Shown here one piece after another: positions 35,121-42,320 of a stretch of DNA of 64,000 nucleotides. The first letter of the stretch is position 1, and each line of letters opens with the position of its first letter. The notes beneath the pieces are model-generated. The model had not been told where the DNA came from and ran no database searches. It saw nothing but the letters and a program-made list of their open reading frames with translations. This stretch comes from Sphingobacterium allocomposti (GTDB taxonomy: Bacteria > Bacteroidota > Bacteroidia > Sphingobacteriales > Sphingobacteriaceae), in contig NZ_VNHX01000017.1 in assembly GCF_008124885.1 (NCBI RefSeq), positions 1 through 64,000 on the forward strand. The letters run 5' to 3'. Position numbers and translations under genes: made by a program.

Positions 35121-36329
35121 TCATAGGCTCTTCCTCCCGTTTTTAATTATTAGTTTATTGTTGGAAAATTCACAGGTTAACCCCAGGTAAGCAAGCATGT
35201 CTATCATCTTTGACAGCTTGACGTCCCGCGAGATTGTACCGTTGATCTCGTTACGGCGTTTATTCCCTATAATCTCGACATCGATGTTATACCATCGCGA
35301 CAACTGATCCGCTACTGTTTGAATATCAGCATCCTCAAAGAAAAACAGTCCGTCTTTCCAGCCGATCAGATCCTTCAGATTTGTCTTCACCGACGTTTTT
35401 AACGATCCATCCCCTGCTATTGTAGTTAACTGATTAGGACGCATCTTTACAGTAGCTGCTCCTGTTCTCAGCCGTATACTCCCCTCAACCAGAGCCGCAT
35501 AGCTCCGCCGCCTATCATATGTGTTTACATTGAACTTCGTGCCGAGCACGTCAATTTCGCCAAAGTTGCCTTTTACAATGAATGCCCGCCCACGGTCTCT
35601 GGCTACCTCGAAATAAATCTCGCCCGTCATATCGACAAGCCTTTCATCATCCGCCAGATTTGAAGAGAAAGTCAGGGAAGACGCTGCATTTAGCCACACC
35701 TTTGTGCCGTCCGGCAAAATGAAATTAATCTGTCCTCCGCGTGGGGTGCGCACCGTATGGCGGGTTGCGGGGTGTCCTTCGATATGTTGATACTTGATTT
35801 CCCCTGTATGAAGTCTGACAATCCGGAAATTGTTTCCCGAATCTATGGTGCCGACAAACTCCCTGTCTAAGGTCACCTCTTTTCCGTCCTCCGTAGCAAA
35901 GACAGCCCTTTCTTTTCCGGGGTCTACGTCTGCTACCTGGGCGATCTTACCTGGTGAAGGTAAATCGGGCTGTACTTTTGTTTCTCTTCTTAAAAAAAAG
36001 ATTGCCGTGACGGAAATAATTACAAGGACGACGGCCGCAGACAGCGAAGCCTGTATGCCAAAGCGACGGGGACGCGATGGCGGTATATGATCTGCCGTGC
36101 TTCCTTCCAGAACGCGGCTCAGCACCGCTTCCCTTTCCTCTTCGGAAAACGGATGTTGCAACCCTTCGTCCTCGACGGTTTCCAACCATATATTGTTAAA
36201 AATATCCTCCTGTTCCTCGGTAGACATCCGGGATAACAGGTCGTGTAATCTCCTGCCTTCCTCAGCGGACAGCTGGCCATCGATCTGCTTTTTCAGCAGG
36301 AGAATAAGTTGTTCTTTTTCGTCTTGCAT
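35121..36329 (-). CDS. FecR family anti-sigma factor
   Basis: A 402-residue FecR-type protein from ATG 36329 (10 more codons are open upstream to 36359). The N-terminal cytoplasmic part (about 1-90) should hold the sigma factor, and one membrane helix follows (SAAVVLVIISVTAIFFL). The periplasmic part contains the FecR domain (HTVRTPRGGQINFILPDGTK ... WLNAASSLTFSSNL ... GEIYFEVA) and a C-terminal DUF4974/STN-like domain (LSRWYNIDVEIIGN ... LTCEFSNNKLIIKNG). It relays ligand binding at the STN-SusC transporter to the sigma factor encoded just upstream. Confidence 0.94.
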   Translation of the reverse strand: MQDEKEQLILLLKKQIDGQLSAEEGRRLHDLLSRMSTEEQEDIFNNIWLETVEDEGLQHPFSEEEREAVLSRVLEGSTADHIPPSRPRRFGIQASLSAAVVLVIISVTAIFFLRRETKVQPDLPSPGKIAQVADVDPGKERAVFATEDGKEVTLDREFVGTIDSGNNFRIVRLHTGEIKYQHIEGHPATRHTVRTPRGGQINFILPDGTKVWLNAASSLTFSSNLADDERLVDMTGEIYFEVARDRGRAFIVKGNFGEIDVLGTKFNVNTYDRRRSYAALVEGSIRLRTGAATVKMRPNQLTTIAGDGSLKTSVKTNLKDLIGWKDGLFFFEDADIQTVADQLSRWYNIDVEIIGNKRRNEINGTISRDVKLSKMIDMLAYLGLTCEFSNNKLIIKNGRKSL

Positions 36330-36386
36330 TCTGATATAGCAACGTTGCTTTATATACAAGACACGTTATGGAAAAAAAAGGGGGTA

Positions 36387-36974
36387 TTAAAAAACTGAAA
36401 AAATCAAAAAGAGTGAAACAATCGAATCCTTATGTGCAGTGAGGTACCTTTTTATGGAATCGTTTGCCAGACGGAGGTATTTTTTTACCGATTCCCTGGA
36501 GATATTCATTTCTTCCGCAATTTCAAGGTATTTCTTTCGTCTGACGCGGCTAAGGATATAAACATTTTTCTGCTGTGGGGGCAACAGCTCGACCGCCCGG
36601 TCTACCCAAACGTAATAGTCAGGCTCAGAGGGGCCCTGTTCAACATACACCTCCCGGGGTTCCTCCCGGAAGCTGCTTTCCAGCTGTTTCCGTCTCACAT
36701 TAGACCTTAGGTAATTTAAAGATTTATTTTTGGCAAGCACAAATAGATAAGCGTCCACGTTGCCAATTGATTGAATCTCCGAACGGCGGTCCCAAATAGT
36801 ATGGAATGCGTCCTGGATAACTTCCTCTGCCTGTTGTTTGTCTTTCAGTATATAATAAACCGTTGCTGCCAGCCGGTCAAACCGTGATCTGTAGAATTCG
36901 GCAAACGCCTTTTGATCACCGCGGGCGATGGCCTTATAAAGCATCGTCTGTTTATATTCACTCAAGTACGTCAT
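36387..36974 (-). CDS. ECF RNA polymerase sigma-70 factor
   Basis: A 195-residue ECF sigma factor. Region 2 (about 24-90) includes LKDKQQAEEVIQDAFHTIW and NVDAYLFVLAKNKSLNYLR. Region 4 (about 126-175) includes AVELLPPQQKNVYILSRV and the helix-turn-helix YLEIAEEMNISRESVKKYL. This is the Bacteroidetes family 1 type that works with FecR and STN-SusC, which follow downstream on the same strand. The last 15 residues (VSLFLIFSVF) are unusually hydrophobic, as is common in this group. It likely controls the susCD genes behind it. Confidence 0.94.
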   Translation of the reverse strand: MTYLSEYKQTMLYKAIARGDQKAFAEFYRSRFDRLAATVYYILKDKQQAEEVIQDAFHTIWDRRSEIQSIGNVDAYLFVLAKNKSLNYLRSNVRRKQLESSFREEPREVYVEQGPSEPDYYVWVDRAVELLPPQQKNVYILSRVRRKKYLEIAEEMNISRESVKKYLRLANDSIKRYLTAHKDSIVSLFLIFSVF

Positions 36975-36994
36975 CGTCAGTATATCGGGCGTTG

Positions 36995-37025
36995 CAAAAC
37001 TAGTATTATCCTTTTTTTTAAAGCG
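36995..37025 (-). promoter_or_regulatory. Bacteroidota-type promoter candidate of the sigma-factor gene
   Basis: On the minus strand TAGTTTTG (36995-37002) fits the TAnnTTTG -7 box exactly and lies 20 bases before the sigma-factor start. The expected TTTG -33 box about 20 bases further up is only weakly matched (CTTTAAA), so the site is a candidate. Confidence 0.45.
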
Positions 37026-37238
37026 GGCCCGAAGATTAAGTTTTCGTTAACATTCGATAAACGGTCAGCAACGTAAATTCCCAACGGCGCTACGGCACAA
37101 CAAGTCGTCTTAAGTTACAACAGAAGGACCATAGGACGCATGAGGTAACGTGGTTTTTACAAAATAAGACATACGGTATAGTTCCATCATCTCCCCACTG
37201 ACGGAGCCCCGCGTCCGCTGGTTTCCGGATCGGCGGCA

Positions 37239-38270
37239 TCACCGATAATACCGGTTCTTCAGCCACAAGCTAGCTCTTACCAATAGAATAAGTACAGGTA
37301 CTTCAACAAGCGGTCCAATTACGCCGACGAATGCCTGTGGCGAGTGAATACCAAACACGGCTATGGCAACAGCTATCGCCAGCTCGAAATTGTTGCCCGT
37401 AGCGGTAAATGCTATCGAAGTGTTTTTATCATAAGGCAATCCAACATATTTTCCAATAAAAAAGCTCAGGAAAAACATGCACGTAAAATAAATAACCAAG
37501 GGCGCAGCCACCTTCAGCACATCCATCGGTAGCTCCACGATTTTATCTCCCTTTAGGCTGAACATCAGGACAATGGTAAATAACAAGGCATACAGTGTCC
37601 ACGGAGAGATCTTGGGTATGAATTTCCGCGTATACCACATCTCACCCCTGCGCTTTATTAAAAAGTACCGGCTTAAGAAGCCTGCTAAAAAAGGAATTCC
37701 CAAATAGACGAGCACGCTCTGCGTCACCTCAGCCACAGACACCTGTACATCGAACGCCGCAAGACCGAGCTTCGCTGGCAATACGTTGATAAACAGCCAG
37801 ACTAAAAAGCTATAGGTAAACACCTGAAAGACGCTATTCAGTGCGACCAATAACGCAGCGTATTCTCTATTCCCACGCGCCAGGTCGTTCCAGACGATCA
37901 CCATGGCAATACAACGGGCAAGGCCGATTAAGATTAGCCCTATCATGTAATCCGGCTCATCGCGCAAGAGGAGGATGGCAAGCAGAAACATCAGCACGGG
38001 ACCAATAATCCAGTTCAACAGCAGGGACAGGCTAATAGCCTTTTTGTCCTTTACAGCCAGCGGCAGCAACGAATAGTCGACTTTAGCCAGCGGCGGATAC
38101 ATCATGACAATCAGACCGACAGCCAGCAGCATGTTGGTCGTGCCCCACGTAAATGCGTCCATCCATGTCGACACAGGAAGCAGATATCCCAACACGATGC
38201 CCACGGCCATCGCCAGGAATATCCATACGGTTAAATAGCTATCCAGAAATTTTAGTTTTGGCTGCATCAT
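37239..38270 (-). CDS. Arsenite efflux permease, ACR3 family
   Basis: A 343-residue polytopic inner-membrane protein with about ten helices, the size of ACR3. ACR3 exports arsenite (and often antimonite) using the proton gradient. The family signature GLARCIAMVIVWNDLARGN is present, with the conserved Cys at residue 120. The C-terminal helix with the TGNNFELAIAVAIAVFG signature is intact too. It is the last gene of the ars operon; its start overlaps the stop of the arsenate-reductase-like gene by four bases (ATGA), so the two are coupled. Confidence 0.95.
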   Translation of the reverse strand: MMQPKLKFLDSYLTVWIFLAMAVGIVLGYLLPVSTWMDAFTWGTTNMLLAVGLIVMMYPPLAKVDYSLLPLAVKDKKAISLSLLLNWIIGPVLMFLLAILLLRDEPDYMIGLILIGLARCIAMVIVWNDLARGNREYAALLVALNSVFQVFTYSFLVWLFINVLPAKLGLAAFDVQVSVAEVTQSVLVYLGIPFLAGFLSRYFLIKRRGEMWYTRKFIPKISPWTLYALLFTIVLMFSLKGDKIVELPMDVLKVAAPLVIYFTCMFFLSFFIGKYVGLPYDKNTSIAFTATGNNFELAIAVAIAVFGIHSPQAFVGVIGPLVEVPVLILLVRASLWLKNRYYR

Positions 38271-38884
38271 ATAAGGTTAACCTTTGAAAAAACGAAAAGC
38301 ATCTCGGCTGCTATCTGTATGCTTCGCTCCGTATAAACCCGTCCTTGGTCGGGCGTGCCATCAGACACCTTGGGGTCTTCAAACGTGAGCGGTATACGCC
38401 TGTCTGCGCCGGCAATAAAGGGACATCCGCTGTCTGCCTGAGAACAGGTCATGACGGCCGCGAAAGCCGACGACGGATTAAAAGGGCTATCGTATGTTTT
38501 TGAAAAACCTATCAGCGGCTGCGCGTTGACATCATATTTTATGGCGTAGACGGGGTTCTGTCCATGACTAATGTTAAAGACATGAAATCCGTGTGCGAGC
38601 AACGTCTCGGCTACGGCAGGGAACAAGGCTGTCTCTTCCGTTCCACCGGAATAGCAGTACACTTCCGGGATATTGAAGTAAGCCGCGGCACATTGCGCCC
38701 AGACCTGCGAAAAGTGGCTACGGCGCGAATTATGCGTACAGATGAACGTTAAGCTCACAGGTTCCCGACGCGCGACTCTTTCCTGCACATAATCGATCAA
38801 CGGCTGCAGAACCGTCTGTCGTTCGTTGGAAACAGAGACAGTCTCGACTATCCCTTGAATCGTCTTTAATAGTTGTGGGTTCAT
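38267..38884 (-). CDS. Arsenate reductase-like LMW protein-tyrosine-phosphatase
   Basis: A 205-residue member of the low-molecular-weight phosphatase/arsenate reductase fold. The P-loop is FICTHNSRRSHFSQVW with C-X5-R at Cys49-Arg55. The later MTCSQADSGCPFIAGADRRI carries two more Cys, and DPKVSDGTPDQ holds the catalytic Asp-Pro. Family members reduce arsenate to arsenite, or act as phosphatases. An N-terminal extension of about 40 residues before the P-loop strand is seen in the Bacteroidota versions. It lies between the DUF6428 and ACR3 genes under likely ArsR control. Confidence 0.9.
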   Translation of the reverse strand: MNPQLLKTIQGIVETVSVSNERQTVLQPLIDYVQERVARREPVSLTFICTHNSRRSHFSQVWAQCAAAYFNIPEVYCYSGGTEETALFPAVAETLLAHGFHVFNISHGQNPVYAIKYDVNAQPLIGFSKTYDSPFNPSSAFAAVMTCSQADSGCPFIAGADRRIPLTFEDPKVSDGTPDQGRVYTERSIQIAAEMLFVFSKVNLI

Positions 38885-38900
38885 AGGCGTATCTTCTTAT

Positions 38901-39368
38901 TTAACAACAACCTGATCCCGGAGAACAGGACGGATTTACCGGTAATGCGGAGAGATTGACTTTCGGCTTTTCATCGGCTACACAACAGGCGCCCGGAGCC
39001 AGACAGGCCGTTGCTTTATTTTTCAATAGAAAACGCTGTCCGTCAAACGCCAGATCATACCGGCCTATGGTATCGCTTTGGTACTCCACCTCTACCTCCC
39101 CATCCTCGATTCCTAACTTTTCTTCTGAAAGTGCGATGATACGCAGCAGCTTCTCCGGTTTAAGACGATGTGCATAATCGTCTGCGTTCCAAAGCTGTAA
39201 GCTGACGATGCGCTCCTGACGGATAACGCCGCCACAATCGATAAAGCTCTTGGTCACCTGCCCCACTTCCGTCACATGAAAGTGTTCAGGAACAGGGGTA
39301 CCGTTTTCCAGTTGGAATTCTACCGTCTGTAACGTGCGGAGAATCTCCTTGATGGCTGATAGTTTCAT
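38901..39368 (-). CDS. DUF6428-like protein with Cys-rich tail
   Basis: A 155-residue protein of the type named DUF6428 (recalled assignment), which travels with arsR and arsenate reductase in Bacteroidota. The start MKLSAIKEILRTLQTVEFQL, then PEHFHVTEVG and SLQLWNADDYAHRLKPEKLL, are its recognisable parts. The C terminus has two cysteine clusters, CLAPGACC and CSPGSGCC, seven Cys in the last 35 residues, which suggests that it binds arsenite or a metal. It is expressed from its own ArsR-type operator as well as from the arsR promoter. The biochemical role is not known. Confidence 0.75.
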   Translation of the reverse strand: MKLSAIKEILRTLQTVEFQLENGTPVPEHFHVTEVGQVTKSFIDCGGVIRQERIVSLQLWNADDYAHRLKPEKLLRIIALSEEKLGIEDGEVEVEYQSDTIGRYDLAFDGQRFLLKNKATACLAPGACCVADEKPKVNLSALPVNPSCSPGSGCC

Positions 39369-39388
39369 AGTATATATTGATTAACTGT

Positions 39389-39408
39389 ATATTGCTATAT
39401 TACGATAT
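39389..39408 (-). promoter_or_regulatory. ArsR-type operator, second copy
   Basis: A 20-base imperfect palindrome identical at 18 of 20 positions to the site ahead of arsR (39765-39784) and in the same orientation. It lies 20 bases before the start of the DUF6428 gene, inside the arsR-DUF6428 gap. It suggests a second repressed promoter for the resistance genes. Confidence 0.65.
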
Positions 39409-39423
39409 TAAACATAAAAAAAT

Positions 39424-39753
39424 TTAACAGCAATCCGTTACTGTCACCTCCTGATTAAAGAAAGCATTAATATCTTGTTGATACTGCCGCCACACCTGCT
39501 CGTCTATACAATAGCAAACAGACTTTCCTTCAATTGATCCCTTGATAATCCCAATATTCTTCAATTCTTTGAGATGCTGCGAAATGGTTGCTTGGGCTAA
39601 TCCGAGCTCCTCCACAAGATCATTACAGATACATGCTTTTTGGTTTATAATATATTGAAGAATCGCAATTCTCGCCGGATGCCCCAATACTTTCAAAATT
39701 GTGCCGAGCCTGTTGTGCTCCGTGCTATATATTTCTGTCTTCGTGATTCCCAT
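39424..39753 (-). CDS. arsR: ArsR/SmtB family metalloregulator
   Basis: A 109-residue winged-helix repressor of the ArsR family. The metal site in the recognition-helix region is C-I-C (41-43, in KACICNDLVEELGLAQATIS), equivalent to the ELCVCDL box of known arsenite-sensing ArsR proteins. The helix-turn-helix is residues 45-64 and KGSIEGKSVCYCID is the wing. Extra Cys at 80, 82, 108 and 109 could give a third arsenite ligand. It is the first gene of the ars operon and probably binds the palindromes at 39765 and 39389. Confidence 0.93.
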   Translation of the reverse strand: MGITKTEIYSTEHNRLGTILKVLGHPARIAILQYIINQKACICNDLVEELGLAQATISQHLKELKNIGIIKGSIEGKSVCYCIDEQVWRQYQQDINAFFNQEVTVTDCC

Positions 39754-39764
39754 GTGCTTTTTAT

Positions 39765-39784
39765 ATATCGCAATATTACGATAT
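39765..39784 (-). promoter_or_regulatory. ArsR-type operator upstream of arsR
   Basis: A 20-base near-palindrome with outer half-sites ATATCG and CGATAT, 11 bases before the arsR start codon. The near-identical copy in front of the next gene (39389-39408) strongly supports it as a binding site of the regulator. Confidence 0.7.
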
Positions 39785-40008
39785 TAAAAATAACGATGCA
39801 AATTTATTTTGTCCTTTCCGGATTCTTTGGACACACCATCGTCAGAGAGGGCTGTCGGTTATCTTGCGGAGTGCTTAACGAACCCCTGTCAGCGGACGCT
39901 CAATGTTTCCTGTGATGGATATCAAACCATTACCTGTTGGCATTGTTCTCTAACAACGTCGGTACCGCATGAGCTGTCATTTTCTTAGTAATTTAAAGAT
40001 AAAAAATC

Positions 40009-40401
40009 GTGACACAAAACAGGATGGGGCTTCACGCTAAGCTCCGAGATGCCAAAAGGGCTGAAAAGGATGGAAAGTTCGAAGAGGCCATTCAATGTTA
40101 TAGAAGCGCGCTTAAACAGGATCCGCTGAACATACAGGCATATTCCCGTCTGATGGTCATTTTTCGAAAACAAAAAGATTACCGCTCTGAGTTAAAGATC
40201 ATCAACAGAGCAATCGAGAATTATCAGTATGTTCAGACACACCACCCTGGCAACCGAGATCCTTCCTCACTAAAATCGGCGACAAAAGAATTGGCTCAAA
40301 AGCTGGGTCTCCTCGATGAAAAGGGCGCACCGGTTTTTCAAGCCGATCACCTTTCCAAATGGATCAAAAGAGCAGGTACGGTCCAAAAAAAAATGTCTTA
40401 A
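40009..40401 (+). CDS. TPR-repeat protein
   Basis: A 130-residue soluble protein with one to two tetratricopeptide repeats at the N terminus (AKLRDAKRAEKDGKFEEAIQ, CYRSALKQDPLNIQAYSRLM, then KDYRSELKIINRAIENYQ). The C-terminal part (LAQKLGLLDEKGAPVFQADH ... WIKRAGTVQKKM) is helical and charged. TPRs are protein-binding scaffolds. The start is GTG at 40009, or ATG at 40024 with five residues fewer. It converges on the FRG-domain gene with a gap of 28 bases; no operon partner is seen. Confidence 0.7.
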   Translation: MTQNRMGLHAKLRDAKRAEKDGKFEEAIQCYRSALKQDPLNIQAYSRLMVIFRKQKDYRSELKIINRAIENYQYVQTHHPGNRDPSSLKSATKELAQKLGLLDEKGAPVFQADHLSKWIKRAGTVQKKMS

Positions 40402-40429
40402 CAGTTACCGTCTGGGGCCGCTTCGGTCT

Positions 40430-41176
40430 TCAGAAAGGCGACGTATGATCTTTCTCGAAGCCGCTGGTATACTTCCACTCGAGGTATGCGCACAGTCCGT
40501 CGAGTTCAGGGAATATGCTGAACGCATGGATGCCGAGCGTATGAAGTTGTGCAAGCAACTGTTTATGCGCCTTGTTGGGGATGCTGACTTTGATGAGGTT
40601 GGCATTAAACTGAGGCATCTCGTCCAGTCTTACGCCGTTCAGCAAATCTTCGTCGCACAGTACACTGAAAACGCCCGACTGATTATTGATACGCTGTTTT
40701 AAAATTCGCGGACGGAAGAACATGCTCCGTTCGAGCTCAAAGGGGCTTTTCCCGGTCAGTTCTTCCACATAATGCTCCCTTTTTGTCCGAAGGATCCACA
40801 CAATCGCGTCATCGGCCGTGTCGCCGCGCTGCTTCAGTGCAAACCATAGCGCGGTGAGCGCGTTTGTCGACCAGTCGAGAAACCGTGTCGGCAACCCGTA
40901 GTGCTGGCCAAGCGTCAGGCAATCCCAATCATCCAACAGCTGATACGGATACAGCAACAACGGATTCGCCCGTTTGAATTCAGCTAAAATCTGTGCTTCC
41001 CGCTCAAGTATTTCCTGCTTTATATGCCTACACAATTTCGGGATTAAGGGGTAATCTGCCGATTGTCCACGAAACAGATATGCCTCCAACGGCGCATCGC
41101 CCATATCGTTACGTCGCTGATCTTCCTCAATAATAGACAGATAAGTGGTAAGATGATCAATACAATAGTGTTTCAT
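40430..41176 (-). CDS. FRG-domain protein
   Basis: A 248-residue protein with a complete FRG domain. The name-giving F-R-G is at residues 35-37 (EAYLFRGQSADYPLIPKLCR), and the second signature is LTLGQHYGLPTRFLDWS (87-103), followed by NALTALWFA. The catalytic role of FRG is unproven. FRG-domain proteins are frequent in defence islands and next to toxin- or phage-related genes, but this one has no such neighbour. It ends 28 bases from the convergent TPR gene. Length and motifs suggest an intact gene. Confidence 0.88.
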   Translation of the reverse strand: MKHYCIDHLTTYLSIIEEDQRRNDMGDAPLEAYLFRGQSADYPLIPKLCRHIKQEILEREAQILAEFKRANPLLLYPYQLLDDWDCLTLGQHYGLPTRFLDWSTNALTALWFALKQRGDTADDAIVWILRTKREHYVEELTGKSPFELERSMFFRPRILKQRINNQSGVFSVLCDEDLLNGVRLDEMPQFNANLIKVSIPNKAHKQLLAQLHTLGIHAFSIFPELDGLCAYLEWKYTSGFEKDHTSPF

Positions 41177-41510
41177 AGTCTGTTTCTACAAAGTGATATG
41201 CATCAACGCAGTCCACGATGGCGGGTAAAACCCGAGAGGCTATTCCCGCTTGTTCTGCCCCCGCCGCAGTAGAACCGGCTTTACACATGGTTGGTTCAGC
41301 GGACAGATGATTACCGTACTTTTTCCAGTACAGCAGGTATTCCTAATGTACCCGTATACGTTCGAAACCGTCCCATCGGGGCGGCTGTCAAGTAGAGTAC
41401 CTTTTACGTAGCAACAACAGCGTACGACAACATGAAGATTATGTAAAGTCTTGACCAGGCAGCGCTTTACACAGAAAAAATATATTATATTGCTGCCCCG
41501 ACTTTACCAC
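41177..41510. other. Non-coding gap between FRG and AraC genes
   Basis: About 330 bases between divergent genes. It should carry both promoters, but I see no clear box or hairpin. A TTG at 41451 is in frame with the AraC gene, but the added residues look non-coding. Confidence 0.4.
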
Positions 41511-42314
41511 ATGAAAAAAGATATAGAAGTAAAAGACAAGAGCGATAGCGGCAGGCTGATCGCTGTATCCACTTTTAAAAAAGAAATAAGAGAGACCTCC
41601 CCCCACCGCCACCACGGCTATTGCGAGATGATTTATTTAACGCAGGGGGCAGGTGTGCACGTCATAGACGATGTGAAGTATCCCATTTCACCGGCTAGCC
41701 TTTTTATCATCAGAAGAGAGCAGGTGCATCATTGGTCAATAACGGAGGTTCCGGAGGGCTACGTTCTACTTTTGAAAAAGGAACTGATCGAGAACAGCTT
41801 AGACACCGAACTGGTCCGCCTGTTCGAAACACTTTGTTCGCATAGTTATTACCCCCTGCAGGCTGATCACACGTTAGACATCATTCTCGACTTATTGATG
41901 CATGAAAACAATATGGCAGCTGTAGAATCGTTGTTCAAAATATTTTTGATCAAGGTCAACGAGCGGTACGTTACGAATAAAATGAAGCCCGCCGTAGAGG
42001 GAGAGAATATCTACAACCGATATTGCGCACTGTTGAACCGGCAGGAACAGCTGACAAATAATGTGGCCCACTACGCCGATCTTTTGCATACTACGCCACA
42101 AAACCTTAATACCGTCTGCAGAAAGGCCGCAGACAAAACTGCCGCGCAGGTACTAGCCATACATATAATACGTGAAGCAAAGCGGCTATTGTATTATACA
42201 TCTGCCACGGTGTCCGAGATCGGTTTAGCGCTGGGGTTCAAAGACAGTTCGCACTTTGTAAAATATTTCAAACGCCATACAGGTTCAACGCCCCTGAGCT
42301 TTCGCCGATCCTGA
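41511..42314 (+). CDS. AraC family transcriptional regulator
   Basis: A 267-residue regulator. The N-terminal half is a cupin-like ligand-sensing domain (TSPHRHHGYCEMIYLTQGAG, with PASLFIIRREQVHHW). The C-terminal 100 residues are a double helix-turn-helix (YADLLHTTPQNLNTVCRKAA, then VSEIGLALGFKDSSHFVKYF and RHTGSTPLSFRR). ATG 41511 follows a C-rich stretch and gives the normal family length. The gene ends 6 bases before the end of the convergent TonB-dependent receptor gene, so the two could interfere with each other's transcription, and a regulatory link is possible. Confidence 0.9.
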   Translation: MKKDIEVKDKSDSGRLIAVSTFKKEIRETSPHRHHGYCEMIYLTQGAGVHVIDDVKYPISPASLFIIRREQVHHWSITEVPEGYVLLLKKELIENSLDTELVRLFETLCSHSYYPLQADHTLDIILDLLMHENNMAAVESLFKIFLIKVNERYVTNKMKPAVEGENIYNRYCALLNRQEQLTNNVAHYADLLHTTPQNLNTVCRKAADKTAAQVLAIHIIREAKRLLYYTSATVSEIGLALGFKDSSHFVKYFKRHTGSTPLSFRRS

Positions 42315-42320
42315 CGGGGT

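Noticed and set aside
40430-40702. Plus-strand open frame overlapping the FRG gene
   Set aside because: The FRG motifs are on the minus strand and the plus frame has no independent support.
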